Origin: an uncultured Acidimicrobiales bacterium
Lineage (GTDB): Bacteria; Actinomycetota; Acidimicrobiia; Acidimicrobiales; UBA10347
NCBI GenBank assembly: GCA_937942965.1
Contig: CALDGN010000294.1
Span: 1 to 8,896, forward strand
Direction: 5' to 3'
DNA length: 8,896 nucleotides
Shown here one piece after another: positions 1-6,212 of this stretch. The first letter of the stretch is position 1; every line of letters starts with the position of its first letter. Below the pieces are notes generated by a model that was not told the origin of the DNA, did no database searches, and saw only the letters and a program-made list of their open reading frames with translations. The translations under genes and the position numbers were made by a program.

Positions 1-751
1 ATCGCTCGACGACGCCCGAGGCAATCAGGTCGATGATCGAGTTCACGACGGTGGTATGGGCGAGCGTGTAGCCCTTGAGTCCGCCGCCCGGCGTGCCCCA
101 GTGATCGGGCAGTCCACCGTCGAGCGTGACACCCGTGAAGATGTGCATCGTGATTGGCAGGTCCATGTCTTGCAGCAACGCCCACAGCGGGTCATAGGCG
201 GGATCGCTGTAGGGCAGTTCCAACCCTGCGTGGGCCGGGATCGTGAAGCCCTTAACTCCGAGTTCGCCAGCACGCTTGGCTTCAGCCACACAGGCATCGA
301 CGTCAGGTACGGGCAGGCAACCGATACCGATGAGGCGCTCGGGATTGGGTGAGCAGTAGTCGAGGATCCAGTCGTTGTGCTGGCGGAACGCCGCGGCCTT
401 GGCCTCGTTGTCGGTGATGGCGTAGGTGAACATCGACAGGCTCGGGTACATGACCTCGCCCCGGATGCCGTCACGATCTTGTTCAGCCATCCGCTTGGTC
501 GAGTCGAGGACTCCGGGATTGAGCAGGTCGTAGCCGGCGAGGATCTTCTCGTCGGTTTCGGGAAGCCCGAGCTTGTTGCCTGCAATCCCGAACCGGCCGA
601 CCGAGACGACCGGGAAGTTCATGATGTGCAGCGCCAGGCCCTTGTCCGGGTCATGGGCTAACCGAGGAGCATGGTCGCCGAAGTGCTCGGCAAGGCCTTC
701 GAACACGGCGGCGCCTTCGACGACGTGCGAGTCGCATGAATAGAACTGCAT
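1..751 (-). CDS. Amidohydrolase-family metal-dependent hydrolase or decarboxylase (3' end missing)
   Basis: The first 250 residues are visible; the C terminus lies beyond position 1. The protein reads as a TIM-barrel amidohydrolase of the Amidohydrolase_2/ACMSD-like group. It opens with a D-S-H-V-V-E metal-site motif (D7, H9, E12). It continues with D-G-I-R-G-E-V-M-Y-P near residues 94-103, a conserved N-D-W at 126-128, N-P-E-R-L at 136-140 and a second barrel histidine, H203, in I-T-M-H. The final metal ligand or catalytic residue of the family would lie in the missing part. Known members hydrolyse C-N or C-C bonds or decarboxylate unsaturated carboxylic acids; the substrate here is unknown. 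The ATG at 751 is chosen because AAGGGGG (765-759) precedes it by 7 nt and no longer start fits. It follows signal peptidase I by 52 bp and may be the last step of the upstream catabolic genes, or a separate unit with its own promoter. Confidence 0.9.
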   Translation of the reverse strand, partial: MQFYSCDSHVVEGAAVFEGLAEHFGDHAPRLAHDPDKGLALHIMNFPVVSVGRFGIAGNKLGLPETDEKILAGYDLLNPGVLDSTKRMAEQDRDGIRGEVMYPSLSMFTYAITDNEAKAAAFRQHNDWILDYCSPNPERLIGIGCLPVPDVDACVAEAKRAGELGVKGFTIPAHAGLELPYSDPAYDPLWALLQDMDLPITMHIFTGVTLDGGLPDHWGTPGGGLKGYTLAHTTVVNSIIDLIASGVVER

Positions 752-765
752 GACTGATCCCCCTT

Positions 766-776
766 GTGCAATGCAC
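766..776. promoter_or_regulatory. Short perfect palindrome and possible -10 before the amidohydrolase
   Basis: The gap between signal peptidase I and the amidohydrolase contains GTGCA-A-TGCAC, a palindrome with 5-nt arms, immediately upstream of the ribosome binding site. On the minus strand, TAGGTT (784-779) fits the TAnnnT -10 pattern and would start transcription about at the palindrome. No recognisable -35 box lies 16-18 bp further upstream. This could be an operator over a transcription start, but an 11-bp palindrome can also arise by chance. Confidence 0.25.
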
Positions 777-803
777 TCAACCTAGTCACAGTTCTGCGAC
801 GGG

Positions 804-1436
804 TTAGAGCTGGGCGATGTCGCCGAGCGGCCAAACACGGAGCGCAGCACGCCCGACGATCGTGTCGGTCGGGACGGGCCCGAACACTCGCGAATCGTCC
901 GAAGCGCCCCGATTGTCACCGAGGACAAAGACGTGGCCGTCGGGCACGGTGCAGCTGCTGAACGTTGGTTCGGCGTTGGCGCAACCCGGGATGCGTCGCG
1001 GCCCTTGCCTCGTGCCAGTGTCGGGAGCGAGGTAGGGCTCAACCATCAGTAGGCCGTCGATGTACACGGCACCGTCGCGCATGATGACGGTTTCGCCGGG
1101 CAGCCCGATCACTCGTTTGATGAAGACGTCGGCGTCGCTCTCTTGGTTGGGAGGAGTGTCGAACACAATCACCTGGCCGCGCTGCAGCTCGCCAACCGTG
1201 TAGCTCAGTCGATTGACCATCACACGGTCGCCATCGCCGAGCGTCGGCATCATCGACGCGGACGGAATGACGTACGGGCGGGCAACGAAGAACTGGACCG
1301 AAAACGCGATCACGATTGCGGCGAGCACGACCAGGCCCCAACGGCGAAGCGCGTCGATGATGGCGCTGCGGTCCACGGCGATGCTGGAGTCGCTGTGGGA
1401 AACAGGTGGTGGCTCGTTGTGCTCCAGATCCTGCAC
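804..1436 (-). CDS. lepB: Signal peptidase I
   Basis: This 210-residue membrane serine protease removes signal peptides from exported proteins. The family boxes are clear. One N-terminal transmembrane helix spans about residues 34-52. The motif I-P-S-A-S-M-M-P-T-L (57-66) carries the nucleophile S61. F-I-K-R-V-I-G-L-P-G-E (105-115) carries the general base K107. G-D-N-R-G-A-S-D-D-S-R (173-183) is the C-terminal box. A Pro/Gly-rich insertion before the last box holds two cysteines, C152 and C162, which could form a disulfide outside the membrane. The start is uncertain. The GTG at 1436 is the first possible codon after an in-frame TGA (1463-1461), but its only purine-rich element, GAG, directly abuts the start. 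GTG at codon 21 would still leave an intact enzyme. It lies 52 bp after the dehydrogenase, unusually inside a run of catabolic genes. Confidence 0.96.
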   Translation of the reverse strand: MQDLEHNEPPPVSHSDSSIAVDRSAIIDALRRWGLVVLAAIVIAFSVQFFVARPYVIPSASMMPTLGDGDRVMVNRLSYTVGELQRGQVIVFDTPPNQESDADVFIKRVIGLPGETVIMRDGAVYIDGLLMVEPYLAPDTGTRQGPRRIPGCANAEPTFSSCTVPDGHVFVLGDNRGASDDSRVFGPVPTDTIVGRAALRVWPLGDIAQL

Positions 1437-1488
1437 CTCAAAAGGATGCCCGATCGCCGCTCACAATCTGGCGCGGCGCTGCCTGGAG

Positions 1489-2481
1489 TCAGAACCCCGC
1501 GTGTTTGTCGACGACGCCTTCAAACGGGTCTCCTGCACGAGCCGCATGCAAGTTGCGCACAAAACGGGCGACATTGCGACCTGCCCGAAGCTGTGAGGCG
1601 CCTGCAGTGTGCGGCGTCATGGCGACGTTCGGAAGGGTGAACAACGTGTGGTCAGGCGGCAGCGGTTCGCCCGGCGCAACATCGAGGGCAGCACCGCCGA
1701 GATGACCGGATTCAAGAGCAGCGACCAATGGGGCGTCCTGGATGATCTCGCCGCGCGTCACGTTCATGATGAAGCTGCCCGGCTTCATCTTGGCGAAAGT
1801 CTCGTCGTCGAACATGCCGTTCGTCTCGTCGGTCAACGGCAAGCAGACGGCGACAACATCACTCTCGGCCAGCAGCTCATCGGTTCGGTCCAGGCCCCAG
1901 ACTTCTTCGACACCAAACTCGGGATTCGCCGGATACCCGTCGACCGCGAGGTTGCGCATGCCAAAGGCTTCGGCCCGGCGGGCGATCGCTCGGCCCGTGC
2001 CGCCGAACCCGAGCACGCCCATCGTCAAGCCTTCGAGTTCGATCTCTTGCATGCGCATGTCGACGCGATGGTTCCAGGCATCGGGGCCGAGCTTGATTGC
2101 GGTGTGGATCTGCCGGGTAAGGGCGAGCAGCAGTCCGAATCCGGTGTCGGCCAGGTGCCCGCCGACGAGCCCCTTTTCGCCGGTGAGCACAACGTCGCTG
2201 TTGATGAAGTCATCGAACATGAACATGTCGATGCCCGACGCCGTTGCGTGGACCCAGCGAAGGTTCGGCGCCTGCGCGTAGAGGGCTTCGTTGATGATGC
2301 CGAGCACGATCTCTGCGTCGGCCAGCAAGGGTGCGGCGTCGCGAATCGATTCGGCGAGGTTGACGGTGCTTCCCGACGGGACCGCATCGTTGATCGCGTC
2401 GAGGAACGGGGTGGCGTCGGGCAGTGTCAACGTCTGCATCACGAGCACGTTCGTCGGACTAGTGAGATCGATGCGTTCCAT
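1489..2481 (-). CDS. D-2-hydroxyacid dehydrogenase, NAD-dependent
   Basis: This 330-residue enzyme belongs to the D-isomer-specific 2-hydroxyacid dehydrogenases, which interconvert 2-oxo acids and D-2-hydroxy acids in the cytoplasm. A substrate-binding half flanks a Rossmann domain with G-F-G-G-T-G at 158-163. An acidic residue, D181, closes the second strand and favours NAD over NADP. The catalytic triad is present: R243 in V-T-R-G-E, E272 in G-E-P-L-P and H291 in T-P-H-T-A-G. The standard family sequence L-G-G-A-A-L-D-V lies at 261-268. The ATG at 2481 is chosen because GAGGAAG (2491-2485) lies 3 nt upstream and the usual length follows. The open frame extends further 5', but that part runs antisense-like through the hydratase gene in another frame. 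The hydratase stop codon lies within this ribosome binding site, 8 bp before the start, so translation is probably coupled. It may reduce or oxidise a 2-oxo acid made by the hydratase or aldolase; the true substrate is unknown. Confidence 0.93.
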   Translation of the reverse strand: MERIDLTSPTNVLVMQTLTLPDATPFLDAINDAVPSGSTVNLAESIRDAAPLLADAEIVLGIINEALYAQAPNLRWVHATASGIDMFMFDDFINSDVVLTGEKGLVGGHLADTGFGLLLALTRQIHTAIKLGPDAWNHRVDMRMQEIELEGLTMGVLGFGGTGRAIARRAEAFGMRNLAVDGYPANPEFGVEEVWGLDRTDELLAESDVVAVCLPLTDETNGMFDDETFAKMKPGSFIMNVTRGEIIQDAPLVAALESGHLGGAALDVAPGEPLPPDHTLFTLPNVAMTPHTAGASQLRAGRNVARFVRNLHAARAGDPFEGVVDKHAGF

Positions 2482-2489
2482 GTGCTTCC

Positions 2490-3281
2490 TCAGATGATGT
2501 GGGCTTCGACGGTGCCGATGCCGCTGAACTCGCCGATCCAGTGATCGCCAGGGCTGGTCGGCATGCGGGCAAAGGCGCCGGTGATGACGCGCTGTCCGGC
2601 ACGCAGCATGAATCCGTGTCGGGCGAGCTGGCCGACAAGACGGCACAGCGAGATCGTGTGGTCGTCGACGAAGTCGCTCGATGTGCCTCGGAAGACGTCT
2701 TCGCCGTTGCGGCTCATCGTGATTTCGGTCGCGGACAGGGTCGCCGCGTCGGTGACGGTCGAAGGTGCGCCGTGGACAATGCCCCAGTTCGTGAGGCAGT
2801 CGGTGACCATCGAGAAGAAGTCGGGTTCGGCTGTCCCGGTGCGGGCCTCGTTGAGTTCGAACCCGGCGCTGACCGAAGCGACATGGTCCAGCACCCGGTC
2901 GGGGGTGATCGATGCGTCGTTGATGTCGGACCCGATGGTGAAGCACATCTCGGTCTCGATCGAGAGTCCGGCGACGTCGTTGCTCGACACCGAGGTGCCG
3001 CTTTCGAGCACTCGTTCCGAGCGCACGAATCCGAACGGACGCTCATCGGCGCCGAGCTTCTGGCGAGACGCTTCGCTGGTGAGTCCGACCTTCCAGCCCC
3101 CAAGGCGAAGCCCTCGGCTGACCTCGTCGTCGAGCACCGCAACCTGCAGCTGCAGCGCCTGGTCGAGGTCGATCGTGCCGGCCATCCACGAGGGGAAGTA
3201 GTCGCCCTCGGCCCGAGATGCGAGGAGCCGCTCGGCAACCGCTCGATCCACGATGGGCGCTGCAGGTTGCTGGGTCGTCAT
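2490..3281 (-). CDS. 2-oxopent-4-enoate hydratase (MhpD) family protein
   Basis: This 263-residue protein matches the family of 2-hydroxypenta-2,4-dienoate hydratases, 2-oxohept-3-enedioate hydratases and 4-oxalocrotonate decarboxylases, which share the FAH-type fold and use a divalent metal. Family signatures are G-G-W-K-V-G-L-T (61-68, conserved K64), I-E-T-E-M (108-112, putative metal ligands E109 and E111), F-E-L-N-E at 141-145 (third ligand E142) and D-C-L-T-N-W-G (161-167). Length is normal. The likely reaction is addition of water to a 2-oxo-4-enoate to give a 4-hydroxy-2-oxo acid, the kind of substrate an HpaI-type aldolase cleaves. Decarboxylase members look similar, so the exact reaction is unsure. 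The ATG at 3281 has AGGAGG 4 nt upstream and overlaps the stop of the FAH-family gene as ATGA, so the two are translationally coupled. Confidence 0.88.
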   Translation of the reverse strand: MTTQQPAAPIVDRAVAERLLASRAEGDYFPSWMAGTIDLDQALQLQVAVLDDEVSRGLRLGGWKVGLTSEASRQKLGADERPFGFVRSERVLESGTSVSSNDVAGLSIETEMCFTIGSDINDASITPDRVLDHVASVSAGFELNEARTGTAEPDFFSMVTDCLTNWGIVHGAPSTVTDAATLSATEITMSRNGEDVFRGTSSDFVDDHTISLCRLVGQLARHGFMLRAGQRVITGAFARMPTSPGDHWIGEFSGIGTVEAHII

Positions 3282-4135
3282 GGTGCCTCCTCGGCAATCA
3301 CAGGGTTGCGCAAGATGCCGATGCCCTCGATCTCGATCTCGACGGTCTGGCTGGCAACGAGGAACCGGGGCGGGTCGAAGGATCCGCCGGTGCCCTCGGG
3401 TGAACCCGTCGCGATCACGTCGCCGGGGCGCAGTGCAATCGCCTGCGAAAGGTACGAAATGATCTCGGCAACCGAGAAGATCATCGTTGCGGTGCTGGCG
3501 TCTTGGCGGACCTCGCCGTCGACTCGCGCCATCAGCCGGAGGTCCTGCGGGTCGGCGATCTCGTCGGCCGTCACCATCCACGGGCCGATCGATCCGGACT
3601 GCTCGAAGTTCTTGCCTGCGTTGACGCTGTGGCGTTGCCAGGCACGCACGGACCCGTCGTTGAGACAGGTCCAACCGGCGACGTGGTCGAGTGCATCGTC
3701 CACGCCGATGTGTCGGCCACCAACACCGATCACGGCGGCGAGCTCGGCTTCGTAGTCGAATGACTCGTGCGCGATCGGAGCGACGACCGGTTGATCGTGC
3801 CCGACGAGCGTGCCGGGCATCTTGGAGAACCACGGCGGATGAGTTGGCGTCGGCGGCTGTTTGCCCGCGGGGTACTTCTTCTCGTAGTTAAGCCCGGCTG
3901 CGAACACGCGACCGGTCGTTGCGAGCAGGGGCAGAAACTCGACGGAGTCCGGGGCATGGATCGGGCCGTCGGGCGCCGCCAACGCAGCCAGATCGACGCT
4001 GCGCTCAAGCAGCCCCTTGAGTCCGTTCGGAACACCGAGCGACGTTGCTTCGCGGATGCCTGCCTCTTCGGCGATGCCGACGCGGATCGGAGCGTCGGGT
4101 AAATCAGCCGGTAGACGGAACTCGACAACTCGCAC
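3278..4135 (-). CDS. Fumarylacetoacetate hydrolase (FAH) family protein
   Basis: The 285-residue protein has the short N-terminal domain and C-terminal FAH fold usual for bacterial members of about 280-290 residues. Metal-site residues are visible: E129 and E131 in D-Y-E-A-E-L-A, and D160 in L-N-D-G-S-V-R. G-K-N-F-E-Q-S-G-S-I-G-P-W (174-186) and T-G-S-P-E-G-T-G (243-250) are family sequences. Members hydrolyse fumarylpyruvate-like diketo acids, decarboxylate oxaloacetate or isomerise homoprotocatechuate-pathway intermediates. The common N-Y-x-x-H motif is changed: N83-Y84 is followed by E-K-K, so the lid histidine is missing. The GTG at 4135 is chosen because homology begins there and a promoter-like element ends 7 nt upstream. 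The frame stays open to an ATG at 4297, but that extension overlaps a better small ORF and looks unlike the family. The stop overlaps the hydratase start. Confidence 0.92.
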   Translation of the reverse strand: MRVVEFRLPADLPDAPIRVGIAEEAGIREATSLGVPNGLKGLLERSVDLAALAAPDGPIHAPDSVEFLPLLATTGRVFAAGLNYEKKYPAGKQPPTPTHPPWFSKMPGTLVGHDQPVVAPIAHESFDYEAELAAVIGVGGRHIGVDDALDHVAGWTCLNDGSVRAWQRHSVNAGKNFEQSGSIGPWMVTADEIADPQDLRLMARVDGEVRQDASTATMIFSVAEIISYLSQAIALRPGDVIATGSPEGTGGSFDPPRFLVASQTVEIEIEGIGILRNPVIAEEAP

Positions 4136-4171
4136 GTCGGCGAGGTTAGTGACCCGTCTCGCTGAGGTCAG
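4136..4171 (-). promoter_or_regulatory. Candidate promoter for a leaderless FAH-family transcript
   Basis: On the minus strand, CTGACC (4171-4166) resembles a -35 box. It is followed by a 17-bp spacer and TAACCT (4148-4143), a TAnnnT -10 box. Only 7 nt separate the -10 box from the GTG start at 4135, and no Shine-Dalgarno site is present. This spacing predicts transcription starting on or next to the start codon, that is, a leaderless mRNA, a common arrangement in actinobacteria. It would let the FAH-hydratase-dehydrogenase run be expressed apart from the upstream genes. Confidence 0.5.
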
Positions 4172-4202
4172 AATGCGTCGCGTTGAGGGCGGCGCACGTT
4201 TC

Positions 4203-4397
4203 TCATGAGCGGCGGCGTGATCGGGCGCGAGCAGGCTGGCGAGCGTCACCCCGAAGCGTCTGGGCAACTTCGGCGGCGGCGAGCGCAGCGAGGCCACTCA
4301 CGAACCAGATCGGTCCGGCGACAGCAAGCGCGACCAGAACCAGGTTGGTGACGATGAGGTAGCTCACGAATCGACGATCGCGCAGTGCTTCGGCCAT
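4203..4397 (-). CDS. Hypothetical small membrane protein, possibly a fragment
   Basis: A 64-residue ORF has a charged N terminus (about residues 4-9), a hydrophobic stretch over about 10-46 that could form one or two transmembrane helices around P29-I-W-F, and a very basic tail (R-S-R-R-R near 59-63). I do not recognise a family. Codon third positions are mostly G or C, as in the neighbours, which supports coding. The ATG at 4397 has no visible ribosome binding site. The coding-like frame just upstream (from 4500) is a different one, so this may be the 3' half of a frameshifted gene. It lies between the TauD-type oxygenase and the FAH-family gene, on their strand. Confidence 0.42.
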   Translation of the reverse strand: MAEALRDRRFVSYLIVTNLVLVALAVAGPIWFVSGLAALAAAEVAQTLRGDARQPARARSRRRS

Positions 4398-4500
4398 GCA
4401 AGGTTGTTCGGCCCAGGTCGCTCAGCGCGTAGCTGATCTGAGCCACGATGGTCCCGGTGACCCAGAAATCGCCGTGGCTGCGGTAGGTGACCATGCTCAT
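4398..4500 (-). pseudogene. Possible 5' part of a frame-disrupted small gene
   Basis: From the ATG at 4500 a frame reads about 34 protein-like residues (including G-D-F-W-V-T-G-T-I-V-A-Q) with G/C-rich third positions. It then becomes arginine- and serine-rich, like a shadow frame, and stops at 4248-4246. The hydrophobic 64-residue ORF starting at 4397 lies in the +1 frame relative to it, and the nearest upstream stop in that second frame is the TGA at 4424-4422. The simplest reading is one gene of about 100 codons broken by a single-base insertion or deletion between about 4421 and 4397. Two separate tiny genes, or no gene, remain possible. No clear ribosome binding site precedes 4500. The remainder of this interval, 4501-4557, shows nothing recognisable. 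Confidence 0.27.
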
Positions 4501-4557
4501 TGGGAGACGTCGCTCACCCGATCAGGGGAGCCCGTCGTCGCATCGGGCAGTCGAGCG

Positions 4558-5421
4558 TCAGCGGGGTTGGTCGACCCCCGCGACCGTGACTCGTCGCATG
4601 ACCCGGCGCTCGTTTGCGATGTCATAGGGCAACAGCCGATGCAGCAACGTGCGGTTGTCCCAGACGAGCAGATCGTCGGCTCGCCACTGGTGCTCATAGA
4701 CCACGTCGTGCACGCTGAGCTGGGCTTCGATCTCGGCGAACCATTGACGGCTCTCGGCTTCGTCGCGTCCGGCGATGTGAGATGCATGGCCGCCCATGTA
4801 GAGCGACTGGGATCCGTCGGGATGCGTGCGTATCCACGGATGCTCAACCGGCGGATACTTGGCCCGCTCGTCTTCGCTCATCGGATTCATGCGCCCCGGG
4901 TTCATGGACCGAGACCACTCGTAGCTATGGACGAGCGTCAGCGCTTCCATCTCAGCCCGCTGCTCCGCCGGAACGAGCGACAGTGCTTTGCGCATGTCGG
5001 CGAACTGGGTTTGGCCGCCCCGGGTGGGTACCTCGACCGCCGACAGGATCGTGCACAGCGCCGGGACCTCGCGGAAGGAGCTGTCGGTGTGCCAACGCTC
5101 GGTGCCTCGCAAGAAGACGGCCTGGGGCTCGTCGAACTCGACGATGCCGCCGTCGGCGCGCACATTGCTCAGGTTGAAGATCTCAGGATGATCCGGATGT
5201 CGCTTGTCGGGCTCGGGGAGAATCTCGAGGTCCCCGAACGCATGCCCAATCGCTACCAGCTGTGCCGCGCTGATGCTCTGATCTCGGATGAGCAGCAACC
5301 CGTGGTCGAAGAGCCCCTGGCGCAGTGCATCGACATCGTCGGCCGTGAACGCGTCTGGATCAGCTCCGAGCACTCGAGCCCCAAATGGGCCCGCGAGCGG
5401 CTCGAACTCGATTGTCGTCAT
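4558..5421 (-). CDS. TauD/TfdA-family Fe(II)/2-oxoglutarate-dependent dioxygenase
   Basis: This 287-residue protein couples oxidative decarboxylation of 2-oxoglutarate to hydroxylation, often with C-S or C-O bond cleavage, of a small acid in the cytoplasm. The facial triad is intact: H111 and D113 in R-W-H-T-D-S-S-F, and H261 in W-D-N-R-T-L-L-H. Arginines in E-R-R-V-M-R-R (271-277) are placed to bind 2-oxoglutarate, most likely R273. Length matches TauD (about 280). Known family substrates include taurine, alkyl sulfonates, sulfate esters and aryloxyacetates; the sequence alone does not separate these. The ATG at 5421 overlaps the stop of the PhyH-type gene as ATGA. It has no Shine-Dalgarno of its own, so it probably relies on coupling. 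The open frame reaches further upstream, but only inside the preceding gene. Confidence 0.94.
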   Translation of the reverse strand: MTTIEFEPLAGPFGARVLGADPDAFTADDVDALRQGLFDHGLLLIRDQSISAAQLVAIGHAFGDLEILPEPDKRHPDHPEIFNLSNVRADGGIVEFDEPQAVFLRGTERWHTDSSFREVPALCTILSAVEVPTRGGQTQFADMRKALSLVPAEQRAEMEALTLVHSYEWSRSMNPGRMNPMSEDERAKYPPVEHPWIRTHPDGSQSLYMGGHASHIAGRDEAESRQWFAEIEAQLSVHDVVYEHQWRADDLLVWDNRTLLHRLLPYDIANERRVMRRVTVAGVDQPR

Positions 5422-6212
5422 GCGAATGCGAGGAGGCAGTTGGGCGCCCCGGCTTCGATAGCCGAGAAGTCGCGAGCCGCGTAGTACTCGGGCCGCTCGT
5501 AGGTCTCGCCTCGGTTGTCGGTCGGGCACACGTTCACGTAGAGCAGCAGTCGCCGCAACGGGCTGATGTTGACCGATGAGCCGTGCACGACCGTCATGTC
5601 CATGAACAGCACGGAGCCTGCGGCGCCGGTGATCGTTTCGAGGCCATAGTCCTCGACCAGCCTCGACATCGTTTCGTCGGTGATGTCGTACCGGTACTTG
5701 GATACGGCTTCGAAGTCGGGACTTGTCGGGTCGACTTGAGCAGTGGACACAAGTCCCTCGCGATGGGACCCGGGCACGGCGAGCAGCGGTGCGTTGACGT
5801 GGGTGACGTCATCGAGGAAGACGGCGATCATGATCCCGCGCGGGTCGGGCACGCCGTCGACCCGGTGATACGTGCCGAAGTCCTGATGCCAGGCAACGAT
5901 CGAGCCGTTGGTCTGCTTCATGTTGATGCGGGATTGGTGGACGAAGAAGTCGGCGTCGAGGAGTTGCTTGGTCGGTTCAACCAGCGATGGGTGACGCACC
6001 AGCGCATCGAGTCGTTCGTCGAAGAGGTGCATGCCCCAGCAGACGTGGGGTGACCCGTCGGCCTCGCGCCCGACTTCGGGGCCTGGTCGCTCCATGACCT
6101 GCAGCGCTGCTTGTTCGAGCACGGCGACCTCGGCGGTTGAGAACATGTCGGGCACGACCGTCCAGCCACGCTCCTGATAGGCGCGCACGTCAGCATCGTC
6201 GAGGTGCATCAT
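5418..6212 (-). CDS. Phytanoyl-CoA dioxygenase (PhyH) family Fe(II)/2-oxoglutarate oxygenase
   Basis: The protein has 264 residues, or 263 if translation begins at the second ATG. The iron ligands are H109 and D111 in W-H-Q-D-F-G and H210 in V-V-H-G-S-S. R220 or R221 follows H210 at the spacing expected for binding 2-oxoglutarate. The stretch H-Q-D-F-G-T-Y-H-R-V-D-G-V-P and the later P-L-L-A-V-P-G-S-H (142-150) recall the ectoine hydroxylase/amino-acid hydroxylase branch more than human phytanoyl-CoA hydroxylase. A small polar substrate is therefore likely, though unproven. The tandem ATG codons at 6212 and 6209 follow AGGAG. The second has the better spacing of 5 nt; the first forms an ATGA overlap with the aldolase stop. 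It is coupled on its other side to the TauD-type oxygenase, so two oxygenases of different families are probably made together. Confidence 0.93.
   Translation of the reverse strand: MMHLDDADVRAYQERGWTVVPDMFSTAEVAVLEQAALQVMERPGPEVGREADGSPHVCWGMHLFDERLDALVRHPSLVEPTKQLLDADFFVHQSRINMKQTNGSIVAWHQDFGTYHRVDGVPDPRGIMIAVFLDDVTHVNAPLLAVPGSHREGLVSTAQVDPTSPDFEAVSKYRYDITDETMSRLVEDYGLETITGAAGSVLFMDMTVVHGSSVNISPLRRLLLYVNVCPTDNRGETYERPEYYAARDFSAIEAGAPNCLLAFA

Noticed and set aside
1437..1488. GC-rich inverted repeat as a terminator between the dehydrogenase and lepB
   Set aside because: The possible stem is very short and no T-run follows it on the transcribed strand.
1609..2544. Plus-strand open frame of 311 codons across the dehydrogenase
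   Set aside because: It is antisense to a clear dehydrogenase with all catalytic residues and encodes no recognisable motif; long shadow frames are expected in GC-rich DNA.
2482..2946. N-terminal extension of the dehydrogenase frame by 155 codons
   Set aside because: The extension is arginine- and histidine-rich shadow sequence within the hydratase gene; the ATG at 2481 has a good ribosome binding site and gives normal family length.
2499..3755. Plus-strand open frame of 418 codons
   Set aside because: It lies antisense to the hydratase and FAH-family genes and has no domain signature; a codon-bias shadow.
4136..4297. N-terminal extension of the FAH-family protein to an ATG at 4297
   Set aside because: The extra 54 residues are low-complexity and unlike the family, and overlap a better small ORF; the GTG at 4135 begins the normal domain.
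4396..5484. Plus-strand open frame of 362 codons
   Set aside because: It is antisense to the TauD-type oxygenase, whose iron triad and family motifs are intact.
4558..6212. Phosphonate pathway of the PhnY type (PhyH oxygenase)
   Set aside because: No partner PhnZ (HD-domain oxygenase) or phosphonate transporter is present in the window.
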